Positions 1 through 6,867 of a stretch of 16,747 nt of DNA are shown here, one piece after another. The position numbers and the translations under genes were made by a program. Location: contig CAKUSI010000047.1 of NCBI GenBank assembly GCA_934678955.1, positions 1-16,747 on the forward strand, in the 5' to 3' direction. The stretch is from an uncultured Austwickia sp. (GTDB taxonomy: Bacteria > Actinomycetota > Actinomycetes > Actinomycetales > Dermatophilaceae). Numbering within the stretch: the stretch's first letter is position 1; each line of letters opens with the position of its first letter. The notes below the pieces were generated by a model. It saw nothing but the letters and a program-made list of their open reading frames with translations, was not told the DNA's origin and ran no database searches.

Positions 1-17
1 ACTGTTTCGCTCGCCTG

Positions 18-34
18 TGTGCCATTTTGGTGCC
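18..34 (+). repeat. Possible integrase arm-type repeat, copy 1
   Basis: TGTGCC, four bases, then TGGTGCC. This places two GTGCC direct repeats 11 bases apart, about one helical turn. The same layout recurs at 2932-2948 near the tRNA-Thr 3' end. Paired short direct repeats of this kind are typical of arm sites of tyrosine integrases. Binding is inferred, and no complete integrase is visible in the window. Confidence 0.3.
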
Positions 35-113
35 ACGAGATGGAGCCGTTCTCCCCCGACCAGAGAGAGCCGCCGACCCATAGCGGAGCACGAGAGCCGG
101 GCGGAGTGGACGG

Positions 114-162
114 GTCAAGGGTGGCCGCAGGCCATCGCGCAGCGACGCGAAGCGCCCTTGAC
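114..162. repeat. GC-rich structured repeat upstream of DUF3800 (copy A)
   Basis: The ends form a perfect 8-base inverted repeat, GTCAAGGG (114-121) and CCCTTGAC (155-162). Inside are GCCGCAGGCC (124-133) and GCGACGCG (142-149). The same internal blocks, in the same order and orientation, recur at 1187-1196 and 1218-1225 on the other side of the DUF3800 gene. The function is unknown. It could be a foldable intergenic repeat or a transcription terminator from a gene left of the window. Confidence 0.5.
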
Positions 163-216
163 GCGGCCGCGGAGACCGGCGGATGCTCAGCGCCGGGTCG
201 ACGGCGGCTCTTCGCC

Positions 217-230
217 TAAGATAGGAACGG
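217..230 (+). promoter_or_regulatory. Candidate -10 and ribosome binding site of the DUF3800 gene
   Basis: TAAGAT (217-222) fits the actinobacterial TAnnnT -10 pattern. AGGA (223-226) lies five bases before the ATG at 232. No good -35 hexamer is visible. If this is the -10, the transcript starts only a few bases before the start codon. Confidence 0.35.
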
Positions 231-231
231 T

Positions 232-1023
232 ATGGCTTCTACGGTGTCTGACGACGCTCTCTTGCGCGTGCTGCACTCGAACGACTCGCCGAGTTTCGAG
301 TTCGCTTACGTTGACGAGAGCGGCGAGACCGGCGCCCTGGGGTCGCAGACGTACACGCTGGGGTGTCTTCTGGTACCCGCAGACGAGTGGACCACGCGAC
401 TCGACCTCATGATCGCCCACCGGCGGACAATTCGAGACCAGTACCGCGTTCGCTTTCGCGACGAGCTGAAGGCGAATTACCTTCTCCGAGGTAGAGGTCC
501 TTTGAGTGGACTGGGCCTCGGCGACGGCCAAAGGAGGGACATCTACCAACGGAACCTGAGGTTGATGACTTTGGTGTCCTCGGGTGCGTTCGCTGTCGTC
601 ATTCAGAAGGGGAAGATCAGTTCCGGTCGCGACCCCGCCGAGGTTGCGTGGGAGTACCTGTTCCAACGTCTCCGCATCCGGTCTGACACCACGGGTGTAC
701 CCGTGATGGTCGTTCACGACGAGGGCGATGCAGATCGCGTGCGCAAGCTGCATCGCGCCTTCCGACGTCACAGTTGGGCTCCCGGGAGTCGCCCCGTCCA
801 AGCCAAGCTCTTTGTCGAGGACCCCGTGCCCCGCCGATCCGACCAGTCCTTCTTCATCCAGTGCGCGGACCTCGCGGCTTAGGCCGCCTTCCGTCGGGTC
901 ATCCCACCAGGCCCCTCGGGTGGCAGCGTGTGCAACGAGAGGATGTGGGACGAGCTCGGGATTCGAATCCGCAAGGAGGTAGCGAAGGATCGGCCAGACG
1001 GGATCGTCGTTTGGCCCAAGTAA
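232..1023 (+). pseudogene. DUF3800 domain protein interrupted by an in-frame TAG
   Basis: The frame from ATG 232 reads 216 codons to a TAG at 880-882. It then continues open for 46 more codons to a TAA at 1021-1023, directly followed by a strong hairpin. Motifs before the TAG are YVDESG (residues 26-31), HDEG (162-165) and IQCADLAA (209-216). These match DUF3800, a family with a proposed RNase H-like nuclease fold that is common on mobile and defence-related DNA; the cellular role is poorly known. After the TAG the frame encodes AAFRR and ends in a GIVVWPK-type tail, also as in the family. Intact members usually read ADL-x-A-Y-A-A-F/Y-R here, so the TAG sits where a Tyr codon (TAC or TAT) is expected and one base change explains it. 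The truncated product keeps the acidic motifs but loses about 46 residues. A sequencing error or readthrough is also possible. Confidence 0.75.
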
Positions 1024-1025
1024 AG

Positions 1026-1050
1026 GGGGCCCCGGAAAGTCCGGGGCCCC
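1026..1050 (+). terminator. Intrinsic-type terminator after the DUF3800 frame
   Basis: A perfect 11-base stem, GGGGCCCCGGA (1026-1036) and TCCGGGGCCCC (1040-1050), has a three-base loop AAG. It lies immediately after the TAA at 1021-1023 and is followed by only two T residues, as is usual in high-GC actinomycetes. Its position supports 1023, not 882, as the ancestral gene end. Confidence 0.75.
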
Positions 1051-1183
1051 TTGAGTGCAGGCCTACCCCAGCACCCAGCTGGATCAGTCCGCATGTCAAG
1101 GCTACAGCGTGGAGCTGCGGACGGCCAGCATTGGGGTGCCCTCGTGCGTTTGGTGGCGGGGTGCGCGGAGGTCGAGGCGCGCC

Positions 1184-1246
1184 AGCGCCGCAGGCCGGAG
1201 CGCGGGGCCCCGCCGCTGCGACGCGCGTAGCGCGGCGCTCTTGAAC
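1184..1246. repeat. GC-rich structured repeat downstream of DUF3800 (copy B)
   Basis: Outer arms AGCGCCGC (1184-1191) and GCGGCGCT (1232-1239) are perfect inverted complements. They enclose a 12-base palindrome GCGGGGCCCCGC (1202-1213). Shared with copy A, in order, are GCCGCAGGCC (1187-1196), GCGACGCG (1218-1225), an AGCGC block and a CTTGA-containing end. The rest of 1055-1277 shows no credible coding frame. Confidence 0.45.
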
Positions 1247-1277
1247 CAGTAAGGAAAATCCTCACCGCCCGCAAGCC

Positions 1278-2471
1278 TTAGGTGGCGGCGCAGCGGCGGG
1301 CGAGGTTGGTGAGTTCTTCGGGTGGGCGTCGGCCGGCTGTGGCGAGTAGTTCGCGAATGAGGTTTCGAGCGAGTTCGTGGGAGCAGATTTGTTCGGGGGC
1401 GAGTTGTTCGGCGCGCAAGAGGGCGGTGATGGCTTCACCTGTGTGGCGGCGTTGGCCGTAGGCGCGGGCGATGTCCAGCCAGAGGCGGCTTTGCCGCTCG
1501 GGGGATAGGCCGGTGGCGTCGATATCGTGAGCGAGTTCGAGGGCGTAACCGGCGTCGCCGAGTTCAACCGCCACGGCGACGGCGTGTAGGCGGACGTTCG
1601 TGGGTCCGAATTCGGTGCCGAAGTCGTTGCGGTCTTCGCCGATCTGGGCGGCGATGCGTTCGGCGTGGTCGAGCGCTTCTCGGGCTGGGGCGCGTTCGCC
1701 TGCTTTGGCGTGGCTGATGGCCAGCGCGAGGTAGAGCGCGCCGCGCACGGACAACGCCTCGGGGTGTTGCTCGTCGCGGGTCTCAAGCGCCTGGATACCG
1801 GCCCGGGTGACGCTTTCAGCCTGTTCGTAGCGTCCGAGGGTGACGAAGGCGTGCGCCATCCGGAAGAGCCCCGCCAGAGCAGACAGGGGCCGCCCGGCCT
1901 GCTCGGCCACGAACAGGGCGCGGTCGGCAGCCAGCCAGGCGGCGTCGGCCTCGCCGAGGCGGGCAAACGCGGAGGCGGCGATCTGGTAGGCCTCGGCCGT
2001 CAGTGCGTCCAGGTCGGGGCGCTGGCCCGGGCGGCACAGTCGGCGGGCCTTCTCGATGTCTGGCACGAGCGCGACCAACAGCGTGTTGACGTCCACGAAC
2101 CGCGAATCGTGCAGTGCCTCCCAGCCCTGCCGAACGCGCTGCCCATAGGTGTCGAGGTCGATCTCTTCGGCGGCCGTGGTGGGAAAGACCTGAGCGGCGG
2201 CGGGGTGCCCACTCAGTGCCAGGCGTAGGGCGTCCATGTCCGAGCGGCGCTCACCGGCCACCGGTTCGGGGTCGGTGCCGCGTAGCTCGGCGATGGTCAC
2301 GTTCAGAGCGTCGGCCAGGGCCTGCAACACCGGGATGCGCTCGATGACGATCACGTCGCGTTCGACCTGAGATACCCAGCTCTCCGAGCGGCTGACCGCA
2401 GCGGCCAGCTCCCGTTGCGACATGCCCCGCTGAGCGCGCAAGTTCGCTACCCGCTCCCCCATCGAGGTCAT
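1278..2471 (-). CDS. XRE-family HTH regulator with C-terminal TPR-like helices
   Basis: The 397-residue product has an N-terminal Cro/C1-type helix-turn-helix at about residues 8-62, with LRAQRGMSQRELAAAVS and SESWVSQVERD as the DNA-binding core. It continues with about 300 residues of Ala/Leu/Glu-rich helical pairs that look like tetratricopeptide repeats. This architecture is common in actinomycetes, where the C-terminal helices are thought to bind a peptide or partner protein; no ligand can be named here. ATG 2471 overlaps the stop of the upstream monooxygenase gene as ATGA (2468-2471), which suggests translational coupling. A second in-frame ATG at 2462 is a possible alternative start. 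The likely target is its own promoter region, where a short palindrome occurs (2823-2833). No strong terminator follows the TAA at 1278-1280. Confidence 0.85.
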   Translation of the reverse strand: MTSMGERVANLRAQRGMSQRELAAAVSRSESWVSQVERDVIVIERIPVLQALADALNVTIAELRGTDPEPVAGERRSDMDALRLALSGHPAAAQVFPTTAAEEIDLDTYGQRVRQGWEALHDSRFVDVNTLLVALVPDIEKARRLCRPGQRPDLDALTAEAYQIAASAFARLGEADAAWLAADRALFVAEQAGRPLSALAGLFRMAHAFVTLGRYEQAESVTRAGIQALETRDEQHPEALSVRGALYLALAISHAKAGERAPAREALDHAERIAAQIGEDRNDFGTEFGPTNVRLHAVAVAVELGDAGYALELAHDIDATGLSPERQSRLWLDIARAYGQRRHTGEAITALLRAEQLAPEQICSHELARNLIRELLATAGRRPPEELTNLARRCAAT

Positions 2472-2779
2472 GCCTGCTCCACGGTGCTGGCCAGGTGATC
2501 CAGGAACGTGACCGCGTGGGACGCCACGTGCTGTTCGCGCTCGGTCAGGAAGGCCCGGGTATGCGCGGTGGCCTCGTGGGCCTCGAACGCGGCGCGGTCG
2601 GCGTACAGCTCGTAGAACACCCGCGAGGACGGCGAGCCCTGCACGGCGTGGGTGGCGTACACGAGGGTGCCCGGCTCGTGGGCCTTGATCGCGGCGACCG
2701 TGCGCGCCACCAGAGCGTCGAAAGCGGCCTCTTGGCCGGCTCTCAACTCGAAGCGCACGACGAGCGCGAATCCGGTCAC
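2468..2779 (-). CDS. Antibiotic biosynthesis monooxygenase (ABM) domain protein
   Basis: The 103-residue protein has the size and pattern of a single ABM domain, a dimeric ferredoxin-like fold seen in YgiN-type quinol monooxygenases and related small enzymes. It has an N-terminal strand FALVVRFELRAG, a central VFYELYADRAAFEAH segment, and a following His-containing helix ending in AHTRAF. The substrate cannot be inferred, and many family members have no known reaction. The GTG start at 2779 is chosen because AAGGAG (2787-2792) lies seven bases upstream and the family pattern begins there; an upstream extension of the frame has no such support. The stop overlaps the start of the XRE/TPR regulator gene, so the two form a tightly coupled operon. 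The regulator may control the enzyme's expression, which is inference. Confidence 0.8.
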   Translation of the reverse strand: MTGFALVVRFELRAGQEAAFDALVARTVAAIKAHEPGTLVYATHAVQGSPSSRVFYELYADRAAFEAHEATAHTRAFLTEREQHVASHAVTFLDHLASTVEQA

Positions 2780-2810
2780 TGCGGAGCTCCTTCCAGGGAC
2801 GTTGACCCGC

Positions 2811-2833
2811 AATCTACAAAAAGGTTGTGAACC
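2811..2833 (-). promoter_or_regulatory. Candidate promoter and operator of the ABM/XRE operon
   Basis: An AT-richer patch stands out in GC-rich DNA. On the minus strand TAGATT (2811-2816) fits the TAnnnT -10 pattern. GGTT-CAC-AACC (2823-2833), an 11-base palindrome, sits six bases upstream of it, within the expected -35/-10 spacer. That is a plausible binding site for the XRE regulator encoded in the same operon. No convincing -35 is seen. Confidence 0.35.
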
Positions 2834-2925
2834 GTAGGAATATTTGTTGCCCGCACCCGGACGACGACGAGCTGGACCAGGTCGCCGCGGCCCTCGATGG
2901 CCTGCGGAAACGGCCCGGGGCGTGA
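2827..2925 (+). pseudogene. Possible C-terminal remnant of a tyrosine integrase gene
   Basis: A 32-codon open frame, reading GTG at 2827 to TGA at 2923-2925, encodes an acidic, helical tail with DDDELDQVAAALDGLRKR. It looks like the end of a larger protein. Immediately downstream are paired GTGCC repeats (2932-2948), and about 120 bases further is the 3' end of tRNA-Thr. An integrase C-terminus followed by arm sites next to a tRNA 3' end is the usual layout of actinomycete integrative elements. No catalytic residues survive, so the identification rests on context only. It overlaps the promoter region of the opposite-strand ABM operon. Confidence 0.25.
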
Positions 2926-2931
2926 CCCCCA

Positions 2932-2948
2932 TGTGCCCAAATGGTGCC
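2932..2948 (+). repeat. Possible integrase arm-type repeat, copy 2
   Basis: TGTGCC (2932-2937) and TGGTGCC (2942-2948) have the same orientation and spacing as at 18-34, giving GTGCC repeats 11 bases apart. The site lies between a possible integrase tail and the tRNA-Thr 3' end, as expected for an attachment-site arm region. Binding is inferred. Confidence 0.35.
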
Positions 2949-3038
2949 CATCTCGGCCTCGGGATCGCCGTTCTCGCGGTGATCGCGGCGGCGTGCGTCG
3001 TCGCCTCCAACGCCACCTGCAGGCTCCTGAACAGCGGA

Positions 3039-3066
3039 AACGCCCCCCGGGTGGCCGGGGGGCGTT
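3039..3066 (-). terminator. Terminator of tRNA-Thr
   Basis: A perfect 12-base stem, AACGCCCCCCGG (3039-3050) with CCGGGGGGCGTT (3055-3066), encloses a four-base loop. It starts three bases past the CCA end of the tRNA on the minus strand. There is little T-tract. Confidence 0.75.
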
Positions 3067-3068
3067 GG

Positions 3069-3145
3069 TGGAGCCGCTTGTCGGAATCGAACCGACGACC
3101 TATTCATTACGAGTGAATCGCTCTGGCCGACTGAGCTAAAGCGGC
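3069..3145 (-). tRNA. tRNA-Thr (anticodon CGU)
   Basis: Read on the minus strand from 3145, the seven-base acceptor stem GCCGCTT pairs with AAGCGGC. The D-arm is GCTC/GAGC. The anticodon stem ATTCA/TGAAT encloses the loop CTCGTAA with anticodon CGT, decoding ACG threonine codons. The variable loop is AGGTC, the T-arm is GTCGG-TTCGATT-CCGAC, and the discriminator T is at 3072. The CCA end is encoded (3069-3071). All arms pair fully. The accessory-looking DNA lies on its 3' side, the usual side for integrase-mediated insertion. Confidence 0.95.
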
Positions 3146-3194
3146 TGGTGCACCCCGCGTCCCGCCAGGGAACCGAACGGCAGTGTGCCCGCTC

Positions 3195-3225
3195 AGTATA
3201 CGCAAGCCCATGGGGGCGATTCCAA
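3195..3225 (-). promoter_or_regulatory. Promoter of tRNA-Thr
   Basis: On the minus strand TATACT (3195-3200) is a near-consensus -10. TTGGAA (3220-3225) is a possible -35 with a 19-base spacer. The start of transcription would fall about 40-45 bases before the mature tRNA 5' end. The remaining DNA from 3226 to 3329 shows no supported gene. Confidence 0.45.
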
Positions 3226-3329
3226 ACCGGCTCCCGGCCCCGTTGACCTGGGCCGATGCCTGCAGACGGCCGCCACCTCGGCACGCCGCCTTCGGCACCG
3301 ACACGCTCGGCTGAGCGGACGGACGACGC

Positions 3330-4898
3330 TCAGCACTTCACATCCGCGTCGGGCACCTTGCCCTGCACCAGGTAGTCGTCCACCGTCGTGTCCACGCACT
3401 CGTTCGATCGGTGGTACGCCGTGTGCCCGTCCCCGTCGAACGTCAGCAGCCGCGCCTGGTCGAGCTGCTCGGCCAGCCGCTGCGACCAGGAGTACGGCGT
3501 CGCCGGGTCGCGCGTCGTCCCCACCACCAGGATCGGGTCGGCGCCCGCCGCGGCAATCCGGTGCGGCTCGCGCGTCCCCTTCACCGGCCACTCCTGGCAG
3601 ATCGACGTCTCCGCCATGAACTTGCCCCACGTCGGGGCGACCTGCGTGAACTTCGCGATCCGCTCCTGGCGCGTCGCCTCTGTGTCGGGGGGTGTCGGCC
3701 GGTCCAGGCAGTTGACGGCGACGATGACCTGCATCAGGTTGCTCTGGTAGCGACCGCTCGCGTCCCGATCCGCGTACTCGGACCCCAGAGCGAAGAGGTC
3801 GGTCCCGTCCCCCGCGGTCGCGGATCGCAGCGCCGTGGTCAACCGCGGCCACAGCCGCTCGTCATACATCGCGTTGACCATCCCGAGCGAGCCCCAGCCC
3901 TCGCCGATCTCGCTCACGCGGGTGTCCCCGCGCACGGGCAGCGGCTTCGAGTCCAGGTCGGCCAAGATCTGCTGGAGACTCTGCATCCCGGCCTCGAGAT
4001 TCGACCCGAGGGGGCACCGGGAGGTCGCCACACAGTTGGCCACGTAGGCGCGCGTCGCGGTCTCGAACCCCTCGGCCTGCCCGAGGCTCATGTCCTCCGA
4101 GGACAGGTCGGGCGGCAGCGCGCCGTCGAGCACGAGCCGACCCACCCGCGCTGGGAACAGGTCCGCGTACGTCGCTCCCAGGAACGTCCCGTACGACTTG
4201 CCCAGATAGACCATCCGGTCCTGACCGAGCGCCGCGCGCGCGATGTCCATGTCCTTGGCCACCTCGTCGGTCCCCACGTGCGGCAGCAAGCCCGGGTACT
4301 TCTGCTCGCACGCCTTCCCGAAGCTCTGCCCGACCGACAGGAACTGCGCGTATTCGGCGGGGGTGTCCGGCGTGGGGTCGGTGGCGTTCATGCGGTCCAT
4401 CGCGGCGTCGTCGATGCAGACGATCGGGTTCGACTGGCCGACGCCGCGCGGGTCCACCCCGACGACGTCGTATGCCTCCCGCACGGTCGGCGTCACGATG
4501 AAGTTGGCCAGCTTCGCGTAGTCAACCGCGGATCCGCCCGGTCCACCAGGGTTCACGAACAGGGCCGGTTTCGCGCCGCCGCCCCGGGCCGGCACCTTCA
4601 GCACCCGCAGCTTGAGCGTCTCGCCGTCCGGCCGGGAGTAGTCGACCGGCACCTCCAGCCAGGCGCACTGGGCCTGCTCGCAGGTCTCCCAGGCGAGCTG
4701 CTGAGAGTAGAACCGCGCCAGGTGCTCCTGGCCCTGCGGCGGCGCGGTCACCCCCGGGTCGGGACTCTGAGACGTGCCGGAGGCGTTCGCGCCCGAGTCC
4801 GCGAACGGCCCGAACGAGCAGGCCGCCAACCCCAGCGTCAGCGCACCGGTCGCCGCGATCCCCCGAATACTGCGCCGCACACCGTGCACTCGCGCCAC
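3330..4898 (-). CDS. Lipoprotein alpha/beta-hydrolase, tripeptidyl-aminopeptidase type
   Basis: The 522-residue product begins with an Arg-containing n-region, a hydrophobic stretch and the lipobox LAAC (Cys27), so it should be exported and lipid-anchored. A Ser/Gly/Pro-rich linker follows. The alpha/beta-hydrolase core has an oxyanion-region motif NPGGPGGSA (about 116-124), GVDPRGVGQS, and the nucleophile elbow GKSYGT with Ser235. The likely acid is Asp464 in GTTRDPATP and the likely base His492 in GDGHTAY. This matches the actinomycete S33 Slp/Tap-type secreted peptidases, which remove tripeptides or short peptides from substrate N-termini; the actual substrate is unknown. The TAP-like C-terminal domain is complete and contains Cys501 and Cys522, which may form a disulfide. 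The GTG at 4898 is preceded by GGGAG at a suitable distance. About 130 bases separate it from holB upstream, so it may have its own promoter. Confidence 0.9.
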   Translation of the reverse strand: MARVHGVRRSIRGIAATGALTLGLAACSFGPFADSGANASGTSQSPDPGVTAPPQGQEHLARFYSQQLAWETCEQAQCAWLEVPVDYSRPDGETLKLRVLKVPARGGGAKPALFVNPGGPGGSAVDYAKLANFIVTPTVREAYDVVGVDPRGVGQSNPIVCIDDAAMDRMNATDPTPDTPAEYAQFLSVGQSFGKACEQKYPGLLPHVGTDEVAKDMDIARAALGQDRMVYLGKSYGTFLGATYADLFPARVGRLVLDGALPPDLSSEDMSLGQAEGFETATRAYVANCVATSRCPLGSNLEAGMQSLQQILADLDSKPLPVRGDTRVSEIGEGWGSLGMVNAMYDERLWPRLTTALRSATAGDGTDLFALGSEYADRDASGRYQSNLMQVIVAVNCLDRPTPPDTEATRQERIAKFTQVAPTWGKFMAETSICQEWPVKGTREPHRIAAAGADPILVVGTTRDPATPYSWSQRLAEQLDQARLLTFDGDGHTAYHRSNECVDTTVDDYLVQGKVPDADVKC

Positions 4899-5026
4899 CA
4901 GCTGCTCCCGTCGTCGCGTCCGCCCTGCCGATCAATCGCCTCCGAGGCTACCCGCAGCCCCCGACAACCCGCGCGCCGCGGACCCGCGAAACCAGACCGC
5001 CGAGAGCGCCCGGGAGCGAGCCCGCG

Positions 5027-6172
5027 CTAGACCCGCCGGGGCAGCCGCAGCGAGATGGCCAGCGCCTCCAGGGCGAGCAGGGGCGGGACGTTGCCCGCGA
5101 TCCGCTCCCTCGCCTCGCCGATCGCGTCCATCGCCGCCAGCAGACCCACCTCGTCGAACGCCCGCGCCACCGTGTCGACCTCGGCCCTCAAGTCCGCGTT
5201 GACCAGCCCGACCGGAGTCCCCAGCCGGACCACGAGGGCGTCCCGGTAGACCGACAACAGGTCGATCAGCGACCGGTCCACCACGTCCCGCGCCAGCCGG
5301 GTCGCACGGGCCTTCTGCTCCCGCTCCAACGTGGCGACCTGCGCTCGTATGTGCGGCGGCTGCGTCCTTGCCCCGGCGTCCGCGCCCAGCGTGGCGAGCA
5401 GCCGCTCCCGCTCGGCCCGGTCCCGCTCGCTCGTCGACGCCCCCGACTCCTCGGCCGCGATCCCGGCCAGGTCACTCGCCGCCGCCACCGCGTCCGCCAC
5501 GTCCTCGATCCGGCCCGCCAGCCGGATCACGTCGCGACGCCGGATCCGAGCGCCCTCGTCGCGGGCCAGCCGCCGCGCCAGCCCCACGTGGCACTGGGCG
5601 GCGCGCGCCGCATACAAGGCCATCGCCGGCTCCACCCCGTCGCGCCGCTGCAGCAGCCCCGCCACCGCCTCCACCGGCGGGGTCCGCAGCCGCACATGTC
5701 GGCACCGGCTGCGGATCGTCACGATCACGTCCTGCAACGAGGGCGCGCACAGCAGCCAGACGGTCCGCTCCGCCGGCTCCTCCAGGGCCTTGAGCAGCGC
5801 GTCCGCGGCCCGCTCGGTGAGTCGGTCGGCGTCCTCCACGAGGATCACCCGCCACGGCCCCACGCTGGGCCGCAGGGCCGCCAACCCGGCCAGCTCCCGG
5901 GCCTGTTCGACCTTGATCGACAGCCCCTCGGTGGCCAGCACGGCCACGTCCGCATGGGTGCCCTCGACCGCGGTCCGGCACTCCCGGCACTCGCCGCAGC
6001 CGTGCTCCGGGCACTGCAGGGCGGCCGCGAACGCCCGCGCCGCGGTCGAGCGACCCGACCCGGGCGGCCCGGTGAGCAGCCACGCGTGCGTCATCGCTGC
6101 GGGGTCGGTGGCGGCCCGAGAGAGCGTGGCCACCGTCATCGACTGACCGACGACGTCCTCCCAGACGCTCAC
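5027..6172 (-). CDS. holB: DNA polymerase III subunit delta'
   Basis: The 381-residue clamp-loader subunit begins SVWEDVVGQ, typical of actinobacterial delta'. The AAA+ P-loop region reads GPPGSGRSTAA (residues 35-45), with Arg41 in place of the usual Walker A lysine. That is common in delta', which is a non-hydrolysing stator of the clamp loader. A zinc-binding knuckle has Cys54, Cys59, Cys62 and Cys65. A Walker B-like VEDADRL and the downstream ADALLKALEEP and SRC segments complete the conserved core, followed by the C-terminal helical collar domain. The start is GTG 6170-6172, which overlaps the tmk stop as GTGA (6169-6172) and implies translational coupling. The open frame extends further upstream but only through tmk in another frame. 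The product acts at the replication fork to load the beta clamp. Confidence 0.95.
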   Translation of the reverse strand: MSVWEDVVGQSMTVATLSRAATDPAAMTHAWLLTGPPGSGRSTAARAFAAALQCPEHGCGECRECRTAVEGTHADVAVLATEGLSIKVEQARELAGLAALRPSVGPWRVILVEDADRLTERAADALLKALEEPAERTVWLLCAPSLQDVIVTIRSRCRHVRLRTPPVEAVAGLLQRRDGVEPAMALYAARAAQCHVGLARRLARDEGARIRRRDVIRLAGRIEDVADAVAAASDLAGIAAEESGASTSERDRAERERLLATLGADAGARTQPPHIRAQVATLEREQKARATRLARDVVDRSLIDLLSVYRDALVVRLGTPVGLVNADLRAEVDTVARAFDEVGLLAAMDAIGEARERIAGNVPPLLALEALAISLRLPRRV

Positions 6173-6861
6173 GAGGCCTCCCCGAACCAGCCCGTCGCCT
6201 CCAGGCGGGCGGCGACGATCTCCCCGATCGCGTCGGCGGACAGGGCGGCGTTGACGACCAGGTACCGCTCCGGCGCCCCCCGCGCCAGATCCAGGAAGCC
6301 CGAGCGCACCCGCTCGTGGAACTCGACGTCCTCCGCTTCCATCCGGTCGGATCGCCCGCGGGCTCCGCGCCGGGCCGCGGCCACCTCGACCGGGACGTCC
6401 AGCAGGATGGTCAGATCCGGCACGAGCCCCCCGGTCGCCCACAGCGACACCTCGCGGACCTCGCCCGCGCTCAGGTCGCGCCCGGCACCCTGGTAGGCGA
6501 TCGAGGAGTCCATGAACCGGTCGGTGATCACGTCCTGGCCGGCGTCGAGGGCGGGGCGGATCACCGTCTCCACGTGGTGGGCGCGGTCGGCCGCGAAGAG
6601 CAACGTCTCCGCCCGCGGAGTGACCGCGCCGCCGTGCAACAGGAGTTCACGCACCGACCGGCCGAGTGGGGTGCCGCCGGGCTCGCGCGTGACCACGTAG
6701 GAGCGTCCCCGGGCGTCGAGCCACCGGGTCAACCGCGCGATCTGCGTCGACTTGCCGGCGCCGTCGCCGCCCTCGACGGCGATCAAAACTCCTCGCTGGG
6801 GACCGGGCGGGGGTTCCGGCGACTCCTCGCCCGCATCATGACGCCCATCGTCCGCGTTCAC
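6169..6861 (-). CDS. tmk: Thymidylate kinase (dTMP kinase)
   Basis: The 230-residue cytosolic enzyme phosphorylates dTMP to dTDP with ATP, an essential step to dTTP. It carries the P-loop GGDGAGKST (residues 31-39, Lys37), the dTMP-site motif REPGGTPLG (59-67), DRFMDSSIAYQG (from 114), and a LID-like Arg-rich segment AARRGARGRSDR. A 24-residue Glu/Pro-rich N-terminal extension precedes the first core strand. The start is GTG at 6859-6861. No strong Shine-Dalgarno is present; instead a TAGGCT hexamer lies six bases upstream, consistent with a leaderless transcript. The gene is coupled to holB by a GTGA overlap, so clamp-loader and dTTP supply are co-expressed. Confidence 0.95.
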   Translation of the reverse strand: MNADDGRHDAGEESPEPPPGPQRGVLIAVEGGDGAGKSTQIARLTRWLDARGRSYVVTREPGGTPLGRSVRELLLHGGAVTPRAETLLFAADRAHHVETVIRPALDAGQDVITDRFMDSSIAYQGAGRDLSAGEVREVSLWATGGLVPDLTILLDVPVEVAAARRGARGRSDRMEAEDVEFHERVRSGFLDLARGAPERYLVVNAALSADAIGEIVAARLEATGWFGEAS

Positions 6862-6867
6862 ACCTGG

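Noticed and set aside
35..41. Loss of the Walker A lysine in delta' (positions are residues) as a sign of gene decay
   Set aside because: Delta' subunits normally have a degenerate P-loop, and GSGRS is usual in actinobacteria. The rest of the gene is intact.
41..48. TGGAGCCG, identical to the last eight bases of the tRNA-Thr gene region, as a second attachment site
   Set aside because: Eight bases are too few for an attachment core and the identity stops there. It could be chance, although it lies close to the repeat at 18-34.
2468..3016. A longer N-terminal version of the ABM protein
   Set aside because: The upstream part lacks a ribosome binding site and family similarity. The strong AAGGAG precedes the GTG at 2779.
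3311..3333. CTGAGC/GCTCAG inverted repeat at the hydrolase stop as a terminator
   Set aside because: The stem has only six bases, overlaps the stop codon and has no T-tract.
3411..5030. A 539-codon plus-strand open frame opposite the hydrolase
   Set aside because: The minus strand has a lipobox and a full catalytic triad. The plus-strand product is Arg/Val/Pro-rich shadow sequence.
5027..6442. A 471-codon version of delta'
   Set aside because: The extra part runs through tmk. The family start SVWEDVVGQ is at the GTG at 6172.
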